From positions 2,728,001-2,792,000 of the forward strand of contig NZ_PZPL01000001.1 of NCBI RefSeq assembly GCF_003044275.1: 64,000 bases of DNA, in the 5' to 3' direction. The position numbers were made by a program, and so were the translations under genes. The notes under the pieces were generated by a model, which saw only the letters and a program-made list of their open reading frames with translations, ran no database searches and had not been told where the DNA came from. This DNA comes from Rathayibacter caricis DSM 15933. Lineage in GTDB: Bacteria > Actinomycetota > Actinomycetes > Actinomycetales > Microbacteriaceae. Positions 52,690-62,166 of the stretch are shown here, one piece after another; position 1 is the first letter of the stretch, and each line of letters starts with the position of its first letter.

Positions 52690-53193
52690 ATGGTGGCGCA
52701 GCAGACTCGGGGTGTGCTCTTCGTGCACTCCGCCCCTCGCGCGCTCTGCCCCCACCTCGAGTGGGGAGCCGGGCGCGCTCTCGGTCGTGCCGTGAACTTC
52801 GAGTGGATCGATCAGCCGGTCCTGCGCGGAACGCAGCGCGCCGAGTTCGCGTGGGAGGGTGCCCCCGGCACCGGCGCGAGCATCGCCTCCGCTCTGCGCG
52901 GCTGGGAGGACGTCCGCTACGAGGTCACCGAGGAGCCGTCCCCCGGAGTCGACGGCGGCCGCTGGATGCACACCCCCGGCCTCGGGATCTTCTTCGCCCA
53001 GACCGACAGCGTCGGCAACACCGTCATCCCCGAGGACCGCGTCCGCGCCGCGATGGAGACGGCCGGCGCCGACCCCATCGAGCTGCACCGCGAACTCCGC
53101 CTCGCCCTCGGCCAGGCGTGGGAGGACGAACTCGAGCCGTTCCGGTACGCGAGCGACTTCGCGCCGGTTATCTGGATGCACGGAGTCGGCTGA
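52690..53193 (+). CDS. DUF3145 family protein
   Basis: A 167-residue protein of the actinobacterial DUF3145 family: RGVLFVHSAPRALCPHLEWG, then RAEFAWEGAPGTGASIASAL and SDFAPVIWMHGVG. It is conserved across the phylum, soluble and of unknown function. GAGGACAGC precedes ATG 52690. The last five codons and the stop lie in a perfect hairpin that begins the 168-bp repeat region. Confidence 0.9.
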   Translation: MVAQQTRGVLFVHSAPRALCPHLEWGAGRALGRAVNFEWIDQPVLRGTQRAEFAWEGAPGTGASIASALRGWEDVRYEVTEEPSPGVDGGRWMHTPGLGIFFAQTDSVGNTVIPEDRVRAAMETAGADPIELHRELRLALGQAWEDELEPFRYASDFAPVIWMHGVG

Positions 53194-53210
53194 CGCCGAC
53201 TCCGTGCATC
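53175..53210 (+). terminator. Hairpin with the DUF3145 stop codon in its loop
   Basis: GATGCACGGAGTCGGC (53175-53190), TGAC, then GCCGACTCCGTGCATC (53195-53210) is a perfect 16-bp stem with a 4-base loop that contains the TGA stop. It lacks a T-tract. The right arm is also the start of the first 168-bp repeat unit. Confidence 0.75.
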
Positions 53211-53720
53211 GTCGACGCCGCTCCTCGCGCGGCGTCGCGCGGTCGGCTTCGCGACGGGGTCGCGCTCCGAAGAGCGGGGTGCGTTCGGCGACGGCGATCC
53301 GCTGGCACGCGGATCGCCGGATACGCCTCGCGGGGCTCGGTCATCCGGGGGCGGGGGCTCGGGATCGATCCGTGCATCGTCGACGCCGCTCCTCGCGCGG
53401 CGTCGCGCGGTCGGCTGTGCTTGTGCCGACGCCGCCCCTCGCGCGGCGTCGCGCGGTCGGCTTCGCGACGGGGTCGCGCTCCGAAGAGCGGGGTGCGTTC
53501 GGCGACGGCGATCCGCTGGCACGCGGATCGCCGGATACGCCTCGCGGGGCTCGGTCATCCGGGGGCGGGGGCTCGGGATCGATCCGTGCATCGTCGACGC
53601 CGCTCCTCGCGCGGCATCGCGCGGTCGGCTGTGCGACGGGGTCGCGTTCTGCAGAGCGGGGTGCGTTCGGCGACGGCGATCCGCTGGCACGCGGATCGCC
53701 GGATACGCCTTGGGGGCTCG
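53203..53720. repeat. 168-bp tandem array with an 82-bp hairpin core
   Basis: CGTGCATCGTCGACGCC starts units at 53203, 53371 and 53585; the second is longer by 46 bases through an extra copy of its own GACGCCGC...CGGTCGGCT section. Each unit contains an 82-bp block (53237-53318, 53451-53532, 53619-53700) ending in the hairpin GGCGATCCGC, TGGCAC, GCGGATCGCC. The block is shared with the repeats at 23.0-23.9 kb. Frames open through the array are not coding. Confidence 0.9.
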
Positions 53721-54391
53721 GCGATCCGGTGGCGGAGGCGAGCTCGGGAGTTTCGTGCGGTGGAAGCCGGGCGGGTGCCGCAGCCTCGGCTAGTGGAAAG
53801 AGCCGGGGATAGCCGGATCTCGCGCGCCGAGTGCGATTCTGCGAGCCGGAGATCGGTCCAGGAGGTCATCAGACCTTGGGGATGGCGGGGAACGGGCCGA
53901 GCCCGTTCACACCTGGCGATCGGGCCGACGGGAGGGCCGTCGCCGACCGGAGGTGCCAGAGGGCGTGTTCCCCATGTTCCGGCTCGTGGGATCGGGACGG
54001 GCTCGTTGGAAGCCGGTGGTCTCGCGAGCCCGACGCGATTCGGGGAGCCGGAGATGTGATCCGCGGGTCCCGGAGACGAGTGCTGATGCTCGGCACGGCG
54101 CGCGGCATGGCTGATGCCCTGTCGGCGATCCTGCTGCGGGAGCCGTACGGCGGAAGCTGTGCGCCGAAGCCCGATCGGGTGAGTTGTTCACCGATGCCTG
54201 GTATGGCGGCCTGAGTCTCGATGCCCGGTAGGGCGAGCCGTGTCTCGATGCCCGGCAGGGCGAGCACCGCGCCGATGCCCGGAGGGCAGCGCGCAGCCCA
54301 CCCGAGCGCCGCGAGGCGTATCCGGAGATCCGCGTCCCAGCGGATCTCCGTCGCCGCACCGCACCGGCCCCCGGGAACTCAGCCCCCTAGG
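53721..54391. other. Non-coding region with a 27-bp repeat and a diverged hairpin copy
   Basis: I recognise no gene here. CGATGCC-starting units lie at 54192, 54219, 54246 and 54273, a period of 27 bases. On the minus strand they would encode LPGIETRLA-like nonapeptides, but the frame lacks a convincing start or family. At 54324-54349 an inverted copy of the hairpin reads GGAGATCCGC, GTCCCA, GCGGATCTCC. Two similar 40-base stretches containing CCGGAGAT lie near 53817 and 54020. The composition fits decayed repeats. Confidence 0.65.
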
Positions 54392-54442
54392 GAGCGGACG
54401 CGCCTTCGTTGCGCTACGCGCAACGAAGCCCGCGTTCCGCTC
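54392..54442 (-). terminator. Long hairpin downstream of the fab cluster
   Basis: CTTCGTTGCGC (54404-54414), TAC, GCGCAACGAAG (54418-54428) is extended outward by CGCG/CGCG and GAGCGG/CCGCTC with small bulges. A second small hairpin, GGGGC-TTC-GCCCC on the minus strand, lies between it and the fabF stop. Together they are the likely terminator of the fab operon. Confidence 0.75.
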
Positions 54443-54463
54443 GGTCCACGGGGCGAAGCCCCG

Positions 54464-55702
54464 TCAGACCGACCGGAACGCGGCCACAGCATTGTGCCCC
54501 CCGAACCCGAAGGAGTTCGAGAGGGCGACGAGGGGGCCGTCGCCGAGGGCGCGGGGGCTGGTGACGACGTCGAGGGGGATCTGGGGGTCCTGCTCGGTGA
54601 GGTTGATCGTCGGCGGGGCGGTGCGCTCGTGCAGGGCGAGGACGGTGAAGATCGCCTCGAGGGCGCCGGTGCCGCCGAGGAGGTGGCCGGTGGCGGCCTT
54701 CGTCGCCGACACGGCGATGTTCGGGAGGTGGTCGCCGAACACGCGGGCGAGGGCGCGATACTCGGCGATGTCGCCGACCGGGGTGCTGGTCGCGTGGGCG
54801 TTGACGTGGACGACGTCGGTGCGGTCGGCGCCGGCCTGCTCGAGGGCGGCGATCATCGCGCGGGCGGCGGCGGAGCCCTCGGGGTCGGGGGCGGTGATGT
54901 GGTACGAGTCGCTGGTGACCGCGCCGCCGGCGAGCTCGGCGTAGATGCGGGCGCCGCGGGCCAGGGCGTGCTCCTCGGTCTCGAGGACGAGCGAGGCGGC
55001 TCCCTCGCCCATGACGAAGCCGTCGCGGCTCACGTCGTAGGGGCGGGAGGCGGTGGCCGGGTCGTCGTTGCGACGGGAGAGGGCCTGCATGGCGGCGAAG
55101 GCGGCGAGGGGGAGCGGGTGGATGACCGACTCCGTGCCGCCGGCGATGACGACGTCGGCAAGGCCGCGCTGGAGGTGCTCGTAGGCGTTCGCGAGAGCCT
55201 CGGTGCTCGAGGCGCAGGCCGAGACGTCGGTGCGGGCGTAGGCGCGGGAGGGGATGGACATGCTGATCGCCGCGGCGGCGGCGTTCGGCATGAGCATCGG
55301 GATGGTCATGGGCAGCACGCGGCGGGGTCCGCGCTCGCGCAGGGTGTCCCACGCGTCGAGCAGCGTCCAGAGTCCGCCGATGCCGGTGGAGTAGTCGACG
55401 CCGACGCGCAGCGGATCGACGTCGGTGATGCCCGCGTCGGCCCAGGCCTCGCGAGCGGAGATCACGGCGAAACGGGCGGAGGGATCGAGCCGCTTGAACT
55501 CGGCACGGGGCAGGACGTCCTCGGGACGGACCTTGGCCTGGCCGGCGAACGTCACGGGCAGCTCGTGCTTCGCGACCCACTCGGCCTCGATGGTGCTGAT
55601 GCCGGACTCCCCCGCGAGGAGGGCGTTCCACGAGTCCCGGGCGGTCCCGCCGAGGGGCGTGGTGGCTCCGATGCCGGTGACGACGATTTTCTTGGTGCTC
55701 AT
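54464..55702 (-). CDS. fabF: FabF, 3-oxoacyl-ACP synthase II
   Basis: A 412-residue KAS II. VTGIGATTPLGGTARDSWNA opens the fold; the active-site cysteine is in VSACASSTEALANAYE; the two histidines are in NAHATSTPVGD and KAATGHLLGG. It elongates acyl-ACP with malonyl-ACP in type II fatty-acid synthesis. It is last in the fabD-fabH-acpP-fabF unit, with a 95-base gap after acpP and long hairpins downstream. Confidence 0.96.
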   Translation of the reverse strand: MSTKKIVVTGIGATTPLGGTARDSWNALLAGESGISTIEAEWVAKHELPVTFAGQAKVRPEDVLPRAEFKRLDPSARFAVISAREAWADAGITDVDPLRVGVDYSTGIGGLWTLLDAWDTLRERGPRRVLPMTIPMLMPNAAAAAISMSIPSRAYARTDVSACASSTEALANAYEHLQRGLADVVIAGGTESVIHPLPLAAFAAMQALSRRNDDPATASRPYDVSRDGFVMGEGAASLVLETEEHALARGARIYAELAGGAVTSDSYHITAPDPEGSAAARAMIAALEQAGADRTDVVHVNAHATSTPVGDIAEYRALARVFGDHLPNIAVSATKAATGHLLGGTGALEAIFTVLALHERTAPPTINLTEQDPQIPLDVVTSPRALGDGPLVALSNSFGFGGHNAVAAFRSV

Positions 55703-55797
55703 GACGACGATCTCTGTTCCGTGACGGGGTGGGTGCCGGGCGCACCCCGGCCGGGCGGATGCCGGGCCGGGGTGTCCGCCTCAGGGGCGCGGAAGTG

Positions 55798-56046
55798 CTA
55801 CTCGGACGCCTTGACGATGAAGGTGACCGCGTCGCCCACCGTCTTGAGGTTCTTGACCTCGTCGTCCGGGATCTTCACGTCGAACTTCTCCTCGGCGTTG
55901 ACGACGATGGTCATCATCGAGATGGAGTCGATGTCGAGGTCGTCGGTGAACGACTTGTCCATCTCGACGGAATCGGTCGCGATGCCGGTCTCGTCGTTGA
56001 CCAGCTCGGCCAGGCCGGCGAGGACTTCTTCGGTGGACAGTGCCAT
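55798..56046 (-). CDS. acpP: Acyl carrier protein
   Basis: An 82-residue acidic four-helix ACP. The phosphopantetheine serine is in DLDIDSISMMTIV, where the usual DSL reads DSI. VEMDKSFTDDLDI precedes it, and DEVKNLKTVGDAVTFIVKA closes the domain. It carries acyl chains between the Fab enzymes encoded on both sides. AGGAGAGCACC precedes the ATG. Confidence 0.96.
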   Translation of the reverse strand: MALSTEEVLAGLAELVNDETGIATDSVEMDKSFTDDLDIDSISMMTIVVNAEEKFDVKIPDDEVKNLKTVGDAVTFIVKASE

Positions 56047-56122
56047 GGTGCTCTCCTTGAGGGGTTCGGTTCGGGTTGTCGTCGAGTGACCGTGAGTCAG
56101 TTTAGGGGTGGGGCGGTGCCCC

Positions 56123-57127
56123 CTAAGGGAGCACCACGACCTGCGCGCCGAACACGAGTCCGGCGCCGAACCCGATCTGCAGGGCGAGTCCGCCGCTGAG
56201 CTCGGGGTGCTCCTCGAGCAGGCGGTGGGTCGCCAGCGGGATGGACGCGGCGGAGGTGTTGCCGGTCGTCTCGATGTCGCGGGCGATCATCACGGTGTCC
56301 GGCAGCTTGAGCTGCTTGGCGAACTCGTCGATGATGCGCATGTTCGCCTGGTGCGGGATGAATGCGGCGAGGTCCGAAGGCTCGACGCCCGCCTCCGCCA
56401 GCGCCTGCTTCGCGACCTTCGCCATGTCCCAGACGGCCCAGCGGAAGACGGAGGGGCCGTCCTGCCGGAGGGTGGGCCACTCGGCGCGGCCCTCGCGGTA
56501 GGCGAGCATCGGGTTGTCCATGCCGACGGTGTCCCAGCGGGAGCCGTCCGAGCCCCAGACGGTCTTCGAGATGCCTGCCGAGTCGCTCGGCCCGACGACC
56601 GCCGCGCCCGCGCCGTCGCCCAGGAGGAACGAGATGCTGCGGTCGGTGGGGCTGACCAGGTCCGAGAGCTTCTCGGCGCCGACGACGAGCACGTACTCGG
56701 CGAGACCCGAGCGGATGAACGAGTCGGCCTGCGCGATGCCGTACGTGTAACCGGCGCAGGCGGCCGAGATGTCGTAGGCCGGGGCCGGGTTGGCGCCGAT
56801 GCGGTCGGCGAGGAGGGCCGCGAGCGACGGTGTCTGCACCGTGTTGCTGATGGTCGAGACGAGCACGACGCCGATCTGGTCGGGGCGGATGCCGGCCTTC
56901 TCGATCGCCTCGAGGGAGGCGGTGGTCGCGAGATCGACCGCCTGCACGTCGGCCGAAGCGCGGCGGCGCTCGATGATGCCGGTGCGCTGGCGGATCCACT
57001 CGTCGGAGGAGTTGATCGGCTCGATCAGGTCGTCGTTCGGCACGACGCGGTCGCCGCGCGCCGCTCCGATGCCGAGGATCCGGGTGTAGGCGGTGCCGCT
57101 GGACTGGGTGAGGGTAGGGGTCGTCAT
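56123..57127 (-). CDS. fabH: FabH, 3-oxoacyl-ACP synthase III
   Basis: A 334-residue KAS III. The catalytic triad is visible as Cys in ISAACAGYTYGI (about residue 122), His in FIPHQANMRII and Asn in IETTGNTSAASIPL. It starts fatty-acid synthesis by condensing acyl-CoA primers with malonyl-ACP; in actinobacteria it generally favours branched-chain primers, which is inferred here. Twelve bases separate it from fabD, and a 76-base gap from acpP. Confidence 0.96.
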   Translation of the reverse strand: MTTPTLTQSSGTAYTRILGIGAARGDRVVPNDDLIEPINSSDEWIRQRTGIIERRRASADVQAVDLATTASLEAIEKAGIRPDQIGVVLVSTISNTVQTPSLAALLADRIGANPAPAYDISAACAGYTYGIAQADSFIRSGLAEYVLVVGAEKLSDLVSPTDRSISFLLGDGAGAAVVGPSDSAGISKTVWGSDGSRWDTVGMDNPMLAYREGRAEWPTLRQDGPSVFRWAVWDMAKVAKQALAEAGVEPSDLAAFIPHQANMRIIDEFAKQLKLPDTVMIARDIETTGNTSAASIPLATHRLLEEHPELSGGLALQIGFGAGLVFGAQVVVLP

Positions 57128-57139
57128 GGGTCTCTCCTG

Positions 57140-58063
57140 CTAGGCGGCGTGCTCGTCGATGAAGGCGCGGGCGGCGTCGAGGTCGTCGGGGGTCTTGACC
57201 GCGAGGGTCGGCAGCCCCTTGAGGCCGCGCTTGGCGAGGCCCACCAGGGCGCCGGCCGGGGCGAGCTCGATGAGGCCCGTGACTCCGGCCTCGGCGAACG
57301 CCGCCATGCACAGGTCCCAGCGCACCGGGGACGCGACCTGGCCCACGAGGAGGTCCAGGAAGGCCGGGCCGGACTCGACGACCGAGCCGTCGCGGTTGGT
57401 CCACAGCCGCAGAGTCGGGTCGGACGGGGTGATGCCGGCCGCGATCTCGGCGAGCGAGTCGCGGGCGGGCGCCATGTACCGGGTGTGGAACGCTCCGGCG
57501 ACCTGGAGGGGGATGACACGGGTGCCGGCGACCGGCTCGTCCTTGAGCGCCTGCAGGGCGTCGACGGCGCCGGCGACCACGATCTGCCCGCCGCCGTTGT
57601 AGTTGGCCGGCTCGAGGCCGAGCTCGTCGAGGCGGGCGAGGAGCGCCTGCTCGTCGCCGCCGAGGACGGCGCTCATCGCGGTCGGCTCCGTAGCTGCGGC
57701 CGCGGCCATGGCGCGGGCGCGCTCGCGGACGAAGACGAGCGCGTCGGCTTCGGAGAGGACTCCCGCTCCGGCGGCCGCGGTGATCTCGCCCACCGAGTGC
57801 CCGGCGATGCCGGCGATCCGGTCGCGGCGCCCGCCCTCGAGGAGGGCGGCGAGGCTGACGAGTCCGGCGGAGACGATCAGCGGCTGAGCGACGGCCGTGT
57901 CGCGGATGGTGTCCGCATCCGACTCGGTTCCGTGCGCCGCGAGGTCGATGCCGACGGCCTCGGAGTGGGCCGCCACCTGCTCGGCGACGGACGGGACGGC
58001 CAACCAGGGCACGAGGAATCCGGGGGTCTGGGAGCCCTGACCCGGGGCGACGACGACGATCAC
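57140..58063 (-). CDS. fabD: FabD, malonyl-CoA:ACP transacylase
   Basis: A 307-residue acyltransferase: VVAPGQGSQTPGFL at the start, the nucleophile serine in GHSVGEITAA (about residue 90), a catalytic histidine in AGAFHTRYMAPA, and the GQ/V-type C-terminus. It loads malonyl groups onto ACP and is first in the fab operon. The 93 bases upstream, between it and the regulator gene, probably carry the operon promoter. Confidence 0.96.
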   Translation of the reverse strand: MIVVVAPGQGSQTPGFLVPWLAVPSVAEQVAAHSEAVGIDLAAHGTESDADTIRDTAVAQPLIVSAGLVSLAALLEGGRRDRIAGIAGHSVGEITAAAGAGVLSEADALVFVRERARAMAAAAATEPTAMSAVLGGDEQALLARLDELGLEPANYNGGGQIVVAGAVDALQALKDEPVAGTRVIPLQVAGAFHTRYMAPARDSLAEIAAGITPSDPTLRLWTNRDGSVVESGPAFLDLLVGQVASPVRWDLCMAAFAEAGVTGLIELAPAGALVGLAKRGLKGLPTLAVKTPDDLDAARAFIDEHAA

Positions 58064-58156
58064 GTGTCCAGTCTTCCGATCCGCGCCACACTGGGCGCCG
58101 CTTGTTCGTACGGAGAAACCACAAAGAGCTTGTGGCGGGTCTACAAGAAGCGGAGG

Positions 58157-59428
58157 TCAGCTGCGCGCAGGACGGCGCCGGACGGCTCCGTCGGGGTCGC
58201 TCATCGACCCGAGGATGAGCGCCGATTGCAGGATGAGCGCCTCGCGGGCGCCCGTCGCGTCCCAGCCGATCACCTCGGCGACGCGCTTGAGCCGGTAGCG
58301 GACCGTGTTGGGGTGCACGAACAGCTCGCGGGCGGTCGCCTCGAGCGAGCGCCCGTTGTCCAGGTAGGCCCACAGCGTGGTGAGCAGCTCGGTCGAGTGC
58401 TTCTGCAGGGGCTTGTAGATCTGCGTGATGAGGCTCTGCCGGGCGAGCGGATCGCCGGCGAGGGCGCGCTCGGGCAGGAGGTCGTCGGCACTGACCGGGC
58501 GCGGTGCGTTGCGCCAGGAGCGGGCGACCGCGAAGCCGGCGAGAGCGGCCCGGGCGCTGCGGGAGGCCTCGACCAGCGTCGGCACCTCGTGGCCGAGCAC
58601 CAGATGGCCGGAGCCGAAGCCGGGCTCGAGCGCCTCCGCGATCTCGAGGAACGCGACCGGGGGACCGGTCTCCTCCGTCGCGTTCTCGCTCGGCTCGGCG
58701 CGGCCGATCACCAGCACGAGCCGGCTGCCCTGCACGCCGATCAGCACGTCGGCGTCCATGTGCCGCGCGGTGCGCCGCAGCTGGTCGACGTCGAGCATCT
58801 TGGGGGCCGTGCCGACCAGGACCGCGACCTCGCCGTGCCCGTGCCAGCCGAGAGCGGCGATGCGGCTGGGCAGCTCGTCGTCGGCCTCGCCCGTGAGGAT
58901 CGAGTCGACGACGAGGGCCTCGAGGCGCGCGTCCCAGAGTCCGCGCGCCTCGGCGGCGCGCGCGTAGACGTCGGCCGCCGCGAACGCGACCTCGCGGGAG
59001 TAGAGGAGGATCGCCTCGCGGAGGTCCTCGCTGCCGTTGCGGACCCGGTCCTCGACCACCTCGACGGTGACCTTGATCAGCTGCAGCGTCTGGGTCAGCG
59101 AGACCGAGCGGAGCAGCTCCCGAGGGGCCGCACCGAAGACGTCGGCCGCGATCCACGGGGTCGCCTGCGGATCGTCGAACCACGAGATGAACGACGTGAT
59201 GCCGGCCTGGGCGACCAGACCCACGGCCGAGCGCCGACCCGGAGGCATCGCGCCGTACCAGGGAAGCGTGTCGTCCAGGCGCTTGATGGTCTGCGTCGCG
59301 AGTTCACCGGCGATGGTGCGCAGCCACGCGAGGGTCTGCTCCTTGGTGCGCGCAGCGCCCGGCCGTGAGGCCGGGGCTGCGGGAGCAGACCCTCGCGTGG
59401 TCGACGACGACGCGTCGGAGGAGAGCAC
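58157..59428 (-). CDS. PucR-type regulator, FasR-like
   Basis: A 423-residue regulator with an N-terminal helical domain, a central GGDEF-like degenerate domain (WHGHGEVAVLVGTAPKMLDV) and a C-terminal PucR helix-turn-helix, ARELFVHPNTVRYRLKRVAE. Its position immediately upstream of fabD-fabH-acpP-fabF matches FasR, the activator of the fab operon in Streptomyces and mycobacteria, so control of these genes is likely. GTG 59428 lies 11 bases after the aceE stop. The Ser/Ala-rich first 30 residues are poorly conserved, so a later start is possible. Confidence 0.88.
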   Translation of the reverse strand: MLSSDASSSTTRGSAPAAPASRPGAARTKEQTLAWLRTIAGELATQTIKRLDDTLPWYGAMPPGRRSAVGLVAQAGITSFISWFDDPQATPWIAADVFGAAPRELLRSVSLTQTLQLIKVTVEVVEDRVRNGSEDLREAILLYSREVAFAAADVYARAAEARGLWDARLEALVVDSILTGEADDELPSRIAALGWHGHGEVAVLVGTAPKMLDVDQLRRTARHMDADVLIGVQGSRLVLVIGRAEPSENATEETGPPVAFLEIAEALEPGFGSGHLVLGHEVPTLVEASRSARAALAGFAVARSWRNAPRPVSADDLLPERALAGDPLARQSLITQIYKPLQKHSTELLTTLWAYLDNGRSLEATARELFVHPNTVRYRLKRVAEVIGWDATGAREALILQSALILGSMSDPDGAVRRRPARS

Positions 59429-59439
59429 CGACTTGTCCG

Positions 59440-62166
59440 TCAGCTCTCGCCGCCCGCGTTGCCGGTGGTACCGGCGTTCACGTCGTGCAGCCGGTACTTC
59501 TCGATCGCCTGGACCGACAGCGAGGGGTCGACCTCGCCGCGCTTGGCGAGCAGCTGCAGCGTGCGCACCACGACGGACGGGCCGTCGATCTTGAAGTGGC
59601 GACGAGCGGCCGCGCGGGTGTCCGAGAAGCCGAAGTCGTCCGCTCCGAGCGTCGCGAAGTCGCCCGGGATGAACTGGCGCAGCTGGTCGGGCACCTGGTG
59701 CGAGAAGTCGGAGACGGCGACGAAGGGGCCCTTCGCGTCGGCGAGCTTCTCGGTGACGTACGGCACCTGCTGAGCGTCCTCGGGGTGGAGGAAGTTGTGC
59801 TGCTCGGCTTTCATGCCGTCGCGGCGCAGCTCGTTCCACGAGGTGACCGACCAGACGTCGGCCGAGACGCCCCAGTCCTCCGCGAGGAGCTTCTGCGCCT
59901 CGATCGCCCACGGCACCGCGACGCCGCTGGCGAGCAGCTGCGCCTTGGGGCCGTCCCACTGGCCCCAGGACACGCGGTGGATGCCGCGGACGATGCCGTC
60001 CACATCCACGTCCTCGGGCTCGGCGGGCTGCACGATCGGCTCGTTGTACACCGTGAGGTAGTACATGACGTTCGGGTCGGAGTGCTTCCCGCCGTACATC
60101 CGCTCGAGACCGGACTGCACGATGTGCGCGATCTCGTAGCCGTACGCCGGGTCGTAGCTCACGACGGCCGGGTTGGTGGCCGCGAGGATCGGGGAGTGCC
60201 CGTCCGCGTGCTGCAGGCCTTCGCCGGTCAGCGTGGTGCGGCCGGCGGTCGCTCCGATCATGAAGCCGCGGGCCATCATGTCGCCCGCCGCCCAGATCGC
60301 GTCGCCCGTGCGCTGGAACCCGAACATCGAGTAGAAGACGTAGACCGGGATGAGCGGCTCGCCCTGCGTCGAGTACGAGGTGCCGACTGCGGTGAACGCC
60401 GCCAGGGCGCCCGCTTCGTTGATGCCGACGTGCAGGATCTGACCCTGGGGGCTCTCCTTGTACGCCAGCAGCAGTTCGCGGTCGACGGACGTGTAGTGCT
60501 GCCCGCGGGGGTTGTAGATCTTCGCGTTCGGGAAGAACGCGTCCATGCCGAAGGTGCGGGCCTCGTCCGGGATGATCGGGACGACGCGGTTGCCGAAGTC
60601 CTTCGAGCGGAGGATGTCCTTCAGGATGCGGACGAACGCCATGGTGGTGGCGATCTCCTGCGTCCCGGAGCCCTTCTTGCCGATCTTGTACGCGGAGTCG
60701 TCGGGGAGGTTGAGCTGCGTGTACTTCGAGCGGCGCTCGGGCAGGTAGCCGCCGAGCGCGCGACGGCGCTCCTGCAGGTACTCGATCGCCTCGTCGTTCT
60801 GACCGGGGTGGTAGTACGGCGGGAGGTAGGGGTTCTCCTCGAGCTGCGCATCCGTGATCGGGATCCGCATGGTGTCGCGGAAGCCCTTCAGGTTGTCGAG
60901 CGTCATCTTCTTCATCTGGTGGGTCGCGTTGCGGCCCTCGAAGCTGCGGCCGAGACCGTAGCCCTTGATGGTGTGGGCGAGGATGACGGTGGGCTGGCCC
61001 TTGTGCTCCGTCGCGGCCTTCATGGCCGCGTAGATCTTGCGGTAGTCGTGGCCGCCTCGGCGAAGGCCCCAGATCTGCTCGTCGGAGTAGTCCTCGACCA
61101 GCTTCTTGGCGCGCTCGTCGCGGCCGAAGAAGTTCTCGCGGACGTAGGCGCCGTCCTCCGTCTTGTAGGTCTGGAAGTCGCCGTCGGGCGTCTTGTTCAT
61201 GAGGTCGAGCAGCGCGCCCTCGGTGTCGCGGGCGAGCAGGTCGTCCCACTCGCGGCCCCAGATCAGCTTGATGACGTTCCAGCCGGCTCCGCGGAAGTAC
61301 GACTCGAGCTCCTGCACGATCTTGCCGTTGCCGCGGACGGGTCCGTCGAGGCGCTGGAGGTTGCAGTTGACGATGAAGTTCAGGTTGTCGAGACCGTCGT
61401 TCGCGGCGACCTGGAGCTGACCGCGCGACTCGACCTCGTCCATCTCGCCGTCGCCGAGGAACGCCCAGACCTGCTGGTCGGAGGCGTCCTTGATGCCGCG
61501 GTTGGTGAGGTACTTGTTGGCCTGGGCCTGGTAGATCGCGTTGATCGGCCCGAGGCCCATCGACACGGTCGGGAACTGCCAGAACTCCGGCATGAGGCGC
61601 GGGTGCGGGTAGCTCGAGAGCCCTCCGCCGCTGTGCGAGCGCTCCTGGCGGAAGCCGTCGAGCTGGTGCTCGGTCAGGCGTCCCTCGAGGTAGGCGCGGG
61701 CGTAGGGACCGGGCGAGGCGTGACCCTGGATGAAGACCTGGTCGCCGCCTCCGGGGTGGTCCTGGCCGCGGAAGAAGTGGTTGAAGCCGACCTCGTAGAG
61801 CGACGCGCTCGACGCGTACGTCGAGATGTGGCCGCCGACGCCGATCCCGGGGCGCTGCGCGCGGTGCACGAGGATCGCGGCGTTCCACCGGATCCAGGCG
61901 CGGTAGCGGCGTTCGACGTCCTCGTCACCGGGGAACTCGGGCTCGTTCTCGGGCGCGATGGTGTTGATGTAGTCCGTGGTCGGCACCATCGGCACGCCGA
62001 GGTGCAGCTCCTTGGAGCGCTTCAGGAGGCTGAGCACGACGTCGCGTCCGCGACCCGCACCCCGCTCCTGCACGAGCGCGTCCAGCGACTCGTTCCACTC
62101 CGACGTTTCCTCGGGGTCCGAGTCCACGTGACCGACGGAATACGGGTCCTGATCGTTAACAGTCAC
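59440..62166 (-). CDS. aceE: AceE, pyruvate dehydrogenase E1
   Basis: A 908-residue homodimeric-type E1. The thiamine diphosphate site is [20 protein letters not shown] with the NCN end in [18 protein letters not shown]. Other landmarks are [16 protein letters not shown] and [20 protein letters not shown]. It decarboxylates pyruvate and passes acetyl groups to the E2 subunit, giving acetyl-CoA for the fab genes downstream. GTG 62166 follows AGAGAGG by six bases; a start at 62232 would run into the promoter region. The regulator gene follows at 11 bases. Confidence 0.96.
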   Translation of the reverse strand: MTVNDQDPYSVGHVDSDPEETSEWNESLDALVQERGAGRGRDVVLSLLKRSKELHLGVPMVPTTDYINTIAPENEPEFPGDEDVERRYRAWIRWNAAILVHRAQRPGIGVGGHISTYASSASLYEVGFNHFFRGQDHPGGGDQVFIQGHASPGPYARAYLEGRLTEHQLDGFRQERSHSGGGLSSYPHPRLMPEFWQFPTVSMGLGPINAIYQAQANKYLTNRGIKDASDQQVWAFLGDGEMDEVESRGQLQVAANDGLDNLNFIVNCNLQRLDGPVRGNGKIVQELESYFRGAGWNVIKLIWGREWDDLLARDTEGALLDLMNKTPDGDFQTYKTEDGAYVRENFFGRDERAKKLVEDYSDEQIWGLRRGGHDYRKIYAAMKAATEHKGQPTVILAHTIKGYGLGRSFEGRNATHQMKKMTLDNLKGFRDTMRIPITDAQLEENPYLPPYYHPGQNDEAIEYLQERRRALGGYLPERRSKYTQLNLPDDSAYKIGKKGSGTQEIATTMAFVRILKDILRSKDFGNRVVPIIPDEARTFGMDAFFPNAKIYNPRGQHYTSVDRELLLAYKESPQGQILHVGINEAGALAAFTAVGTSYSTQGEPLIPVYVFYSMFGFQRTGDAIWAAGDMMARGFMIGATAGRTTLTGEGLQHADGHSPILAATNPAVVSYDPAYGYEIAHIVQSGLERMYGGKHSDPNVMYYLTVYNEPIVQPAEPEDVDVDGIVRGIHRVSWGQWDGPKAQLLASGVAVPWAIEAQKLLAEDWGVSADVWSVTSWNELRRDGMKAEQHNFLHPEDAQQVPYVTEKLADAKGPFVAVSDFSHQVPDQLRQFIPGDFATLGADDFGFSDTRAAARRHFKIDGPSVVVRTLQLLAKRGEVDPSLSVQAIEKYRLHDVNAGTTGNAGGES

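Noticed and set aside
53869..54267. 132-residue minus-strand frame with LPGIET repeats
   Set aside because: It has no ribosome site, no family resemblance outside the repeat, a tail of arginine/serine noise, and lies in decayed repeat DNA. It is kept only as a repeat observation.
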